DNA from: Kalymmatonema hyalinum WJT4-NPBG1
Lineage (GTDB): Bacteria > Cyanobacteriota > Cyanobacteriia > Cyanobacteriales > Nostocaceae
Direction: 5' to 3'
NCBI GenBank assembly: GCA_019359075.1
Contig: JAHHIB010000021.1
Location: 19,023-83,022 of the forward strand
Length of the DNA stretch: 64,000 nt
Below the pieces are notes generated by a model that was not told the DNA's origin, ran no database searches, and was given only the letters and a program-made list of their open reading frames with translations. Shown here piece by piece: positions 62,767 through 64,000 of this stretch. Made by a program: the position numbers and the translations under genes. Numbering within the stretch: position 1 is the first letter of the stretch; each line of letters opens with the position of its first letter.

Positions 62767-64000
62767 CTATATGATGTTATATTTCTGGAAGGTTTTCTTT
62801 AAACTAGAGTAACCCCATAAATCGTACATTTCCCAGGATCTTCCATCTTCATCAAAATGCCCTTCTTCAGTAAAAAAATTAGCTAATGCCTTCCACGATT
62901 TCTGGCTAGATTCAAGGTGAACAATAGTTACATCAAGGAAATGTTTAATTACTTTTGGAGTTCCTGAAGCATTATAAATTTGATTATTATTCATAATAGC
63001 ATCCAATAGTTTTTTAACTTGCACAGATGAAAAATAAGAGCCTATAGGAATTAATACTGTATTTCCTAATATTTCAGAATGATTATAGCTTGATGCTTCA
63101 GAATAAATTTTAATTGCTTCTTCTGCAAAGATAGGATTTGGATGTTGTGCTATAATTTTTTCTTTAGAAAAAGAATCCATTTTATCAAAAACTTCCATTA
63201 GTAATAATTGAATATCTACTATATTTAATACATCAAAAATTTTATAATCAATAATATTTTTTAAAAGTTCATTATCTTTTCTTTTCAAGAGAAAGTTACT
63301 TTTGTTATCAAATGGAACTTTGGTTTTTATATATCCCAATAGTTCTTTTATACGTATTCTATTCTCTTCTTTTAGCCAATTCCAGCATCTTGTATCTGCA
63401 CTTAATAACCTAAAGATACAAGCCATTTGATTATTTTTTAATCCTTCTACTATATATGGTAATTTTTCTGACATTCTTTCTTGATAAATTATAGGATGGA
63501 TACGCTGAACAGCTTGTAACGTATAAGTAATCAAAATTTCTTTACCTATAAAGTCTGGGTGTTCCCTTTGTAGTAGAGTTTTTACTAAAACATCAATTAA
63601 ATTTCTAATAAGAGAATCTTTAGCTCGATTCAAATATTTTGCATTTAAATATGTGCAAACGGTCTCTAAATCTTTAGGAAATAGTGTTTATTCTCTGATT
63701 TCAGACATAATACGCTGAATAGCACTTTTACCCTGTACAGGCTGGTGTTGCATAAGATGTACAACAGCATGAACGATATGAGTACGAACTAATTCAGGAG
63801 TTGGTTGAAACAATTCTTCCTCAGCTATAAAGGCTGGATGAGCACATAAATTGCGATCTTCTTTCAACCGCTTTAAGAGGATGTCTGAGAAGTAAGAAAG
63901 CTCACGTAACGGTATCCTGTCGTTAGAAGAAATACTTAAGTAGCGACAGCATTACGAGAGCCATGATCCCATCGTACCCAAGTAACCTGACTTACGAGCA
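62767..64000 (-). pseudogene. Broken AT-rich gene with a HEPN-like motif, running off the edge
   Basis: One minus-strand coding stretch is recognised in three pieces. At the right edge a frame reads QVTWVRWDHGSRNAVAT. After a frameshift near 63940 another continues with YLSISSNDRIPLRELSYFSD and DRNLCAHPAFIAEEELFQPT up to a TAA at 63688-63690. The same frame then resumes as DLETVCTYLNAKYLNRAKDS and runs to 62767 (IRNLIDVLVKTLLQREHPDF onwards). RNLCAH fits the Rx4-6H pattern of HEPN ribonuclease folds. The gene is more AT-rich than its neighbours, lacks a normal start after the stop and lies beside tRNA genes, so it looks acquired and decayed. No family is certain. Confidence 0.6.

Overview
The window looks like a chromosomal piece of a filamentous, probably heterocyst-forming cyanobacterium (Nostocales). 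The reasons are the very frequent HIP1 octamer GCGATCGC, runs of 7-bp short tandem repeats between genes, and cyanobacterial markers: the clock kinase SasA, a GUN4-domain protein, a CRR7-like protein, DUF3493, DUF2854 and DUF6816 proteins, an SLH/OprB porin and DUF1400. No taxon below order level can be supported from the sequence alone.

Layout. 1-8.1 kb: a membrane protein, then the transcription/translation operon rimP-nusA-ylxR-infB behind an attenuator-like hairpin. 8.5-11.5 kb: a small conserved protein, a DUF1400 protein and an SLH/beta-helix surface protein. 11.9-13.5 kb: IS debris (a broken TnpB and the tail of an IS5-like transposase). 13.6-18.9 kb: a GUN4-domain protein and an RND efflux pump (adaptor plus inner-membrane pump). 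19-26.8 kb: small membrane proteins, tRNA-Thr(CGU), a glucose/H+ symporter next to a decayed glucokinase, a porin, and CRR7- and DUF2854-type proteins. 26.9-35.3 kb: a small coiled-coil protein, a response regulator beside polyphosphate kinase, DUF2442, an RppB-like histidine kinase, a secreted protein, a sigma-like factor and a glyoxalase-fold protein. 35.3-43 kb: an SLH lipoprotein, a GT25-like protein, sasA, the relic of a methyltransferase (tam), mutT and a decaying glycosyltransferase locus. 43.8-47 kb: an aminopeptidase P and a pentapeptide-repeat protein. 47.9-53.7 kb: the ffh / rpsP / KH / rpsU / phoH housekeeping block, interrupted by an IS200/IS605-type tnpB. 53.9-59 kb: a regulatory cluster. 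59.4-62.5 kb: a DUF6816 protein, an ABC exporter, tRNA-Tyr and tRNA-Thr(GGU). 62.7-64 kb: an AT-rich broken gene running off the right edge.

The most interesting block is 54.4-58.9 kb. Six co-directional genes encode a PATAN/DUF4388 protein, two nearly identical Roadblock/LC7 (MglB-like) proteins, a protoglobin, a small Ras-like GTPase of the MglA/CvnD type and a V4R-like protein. This reads as a cyanobacterial conservon-like GTPase switch with a heme sensor in place of the Streptomyces kinase. A ChuX/HutX-like heme-fold protein lies convergent to it. I do not know of a described function for this combination.

The second theme is repeat-driven gene remodelling. Heptamer repeats contain the start codons of two genes and the stop codon of infB. 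GC-rich palindromic repeats sit in frame inside a histidine kinase, a porin and a small ORF. Two related MITE-like elements, 31-bp palindromes with a shared core, and tnpB copies at four stages of decay are also present.
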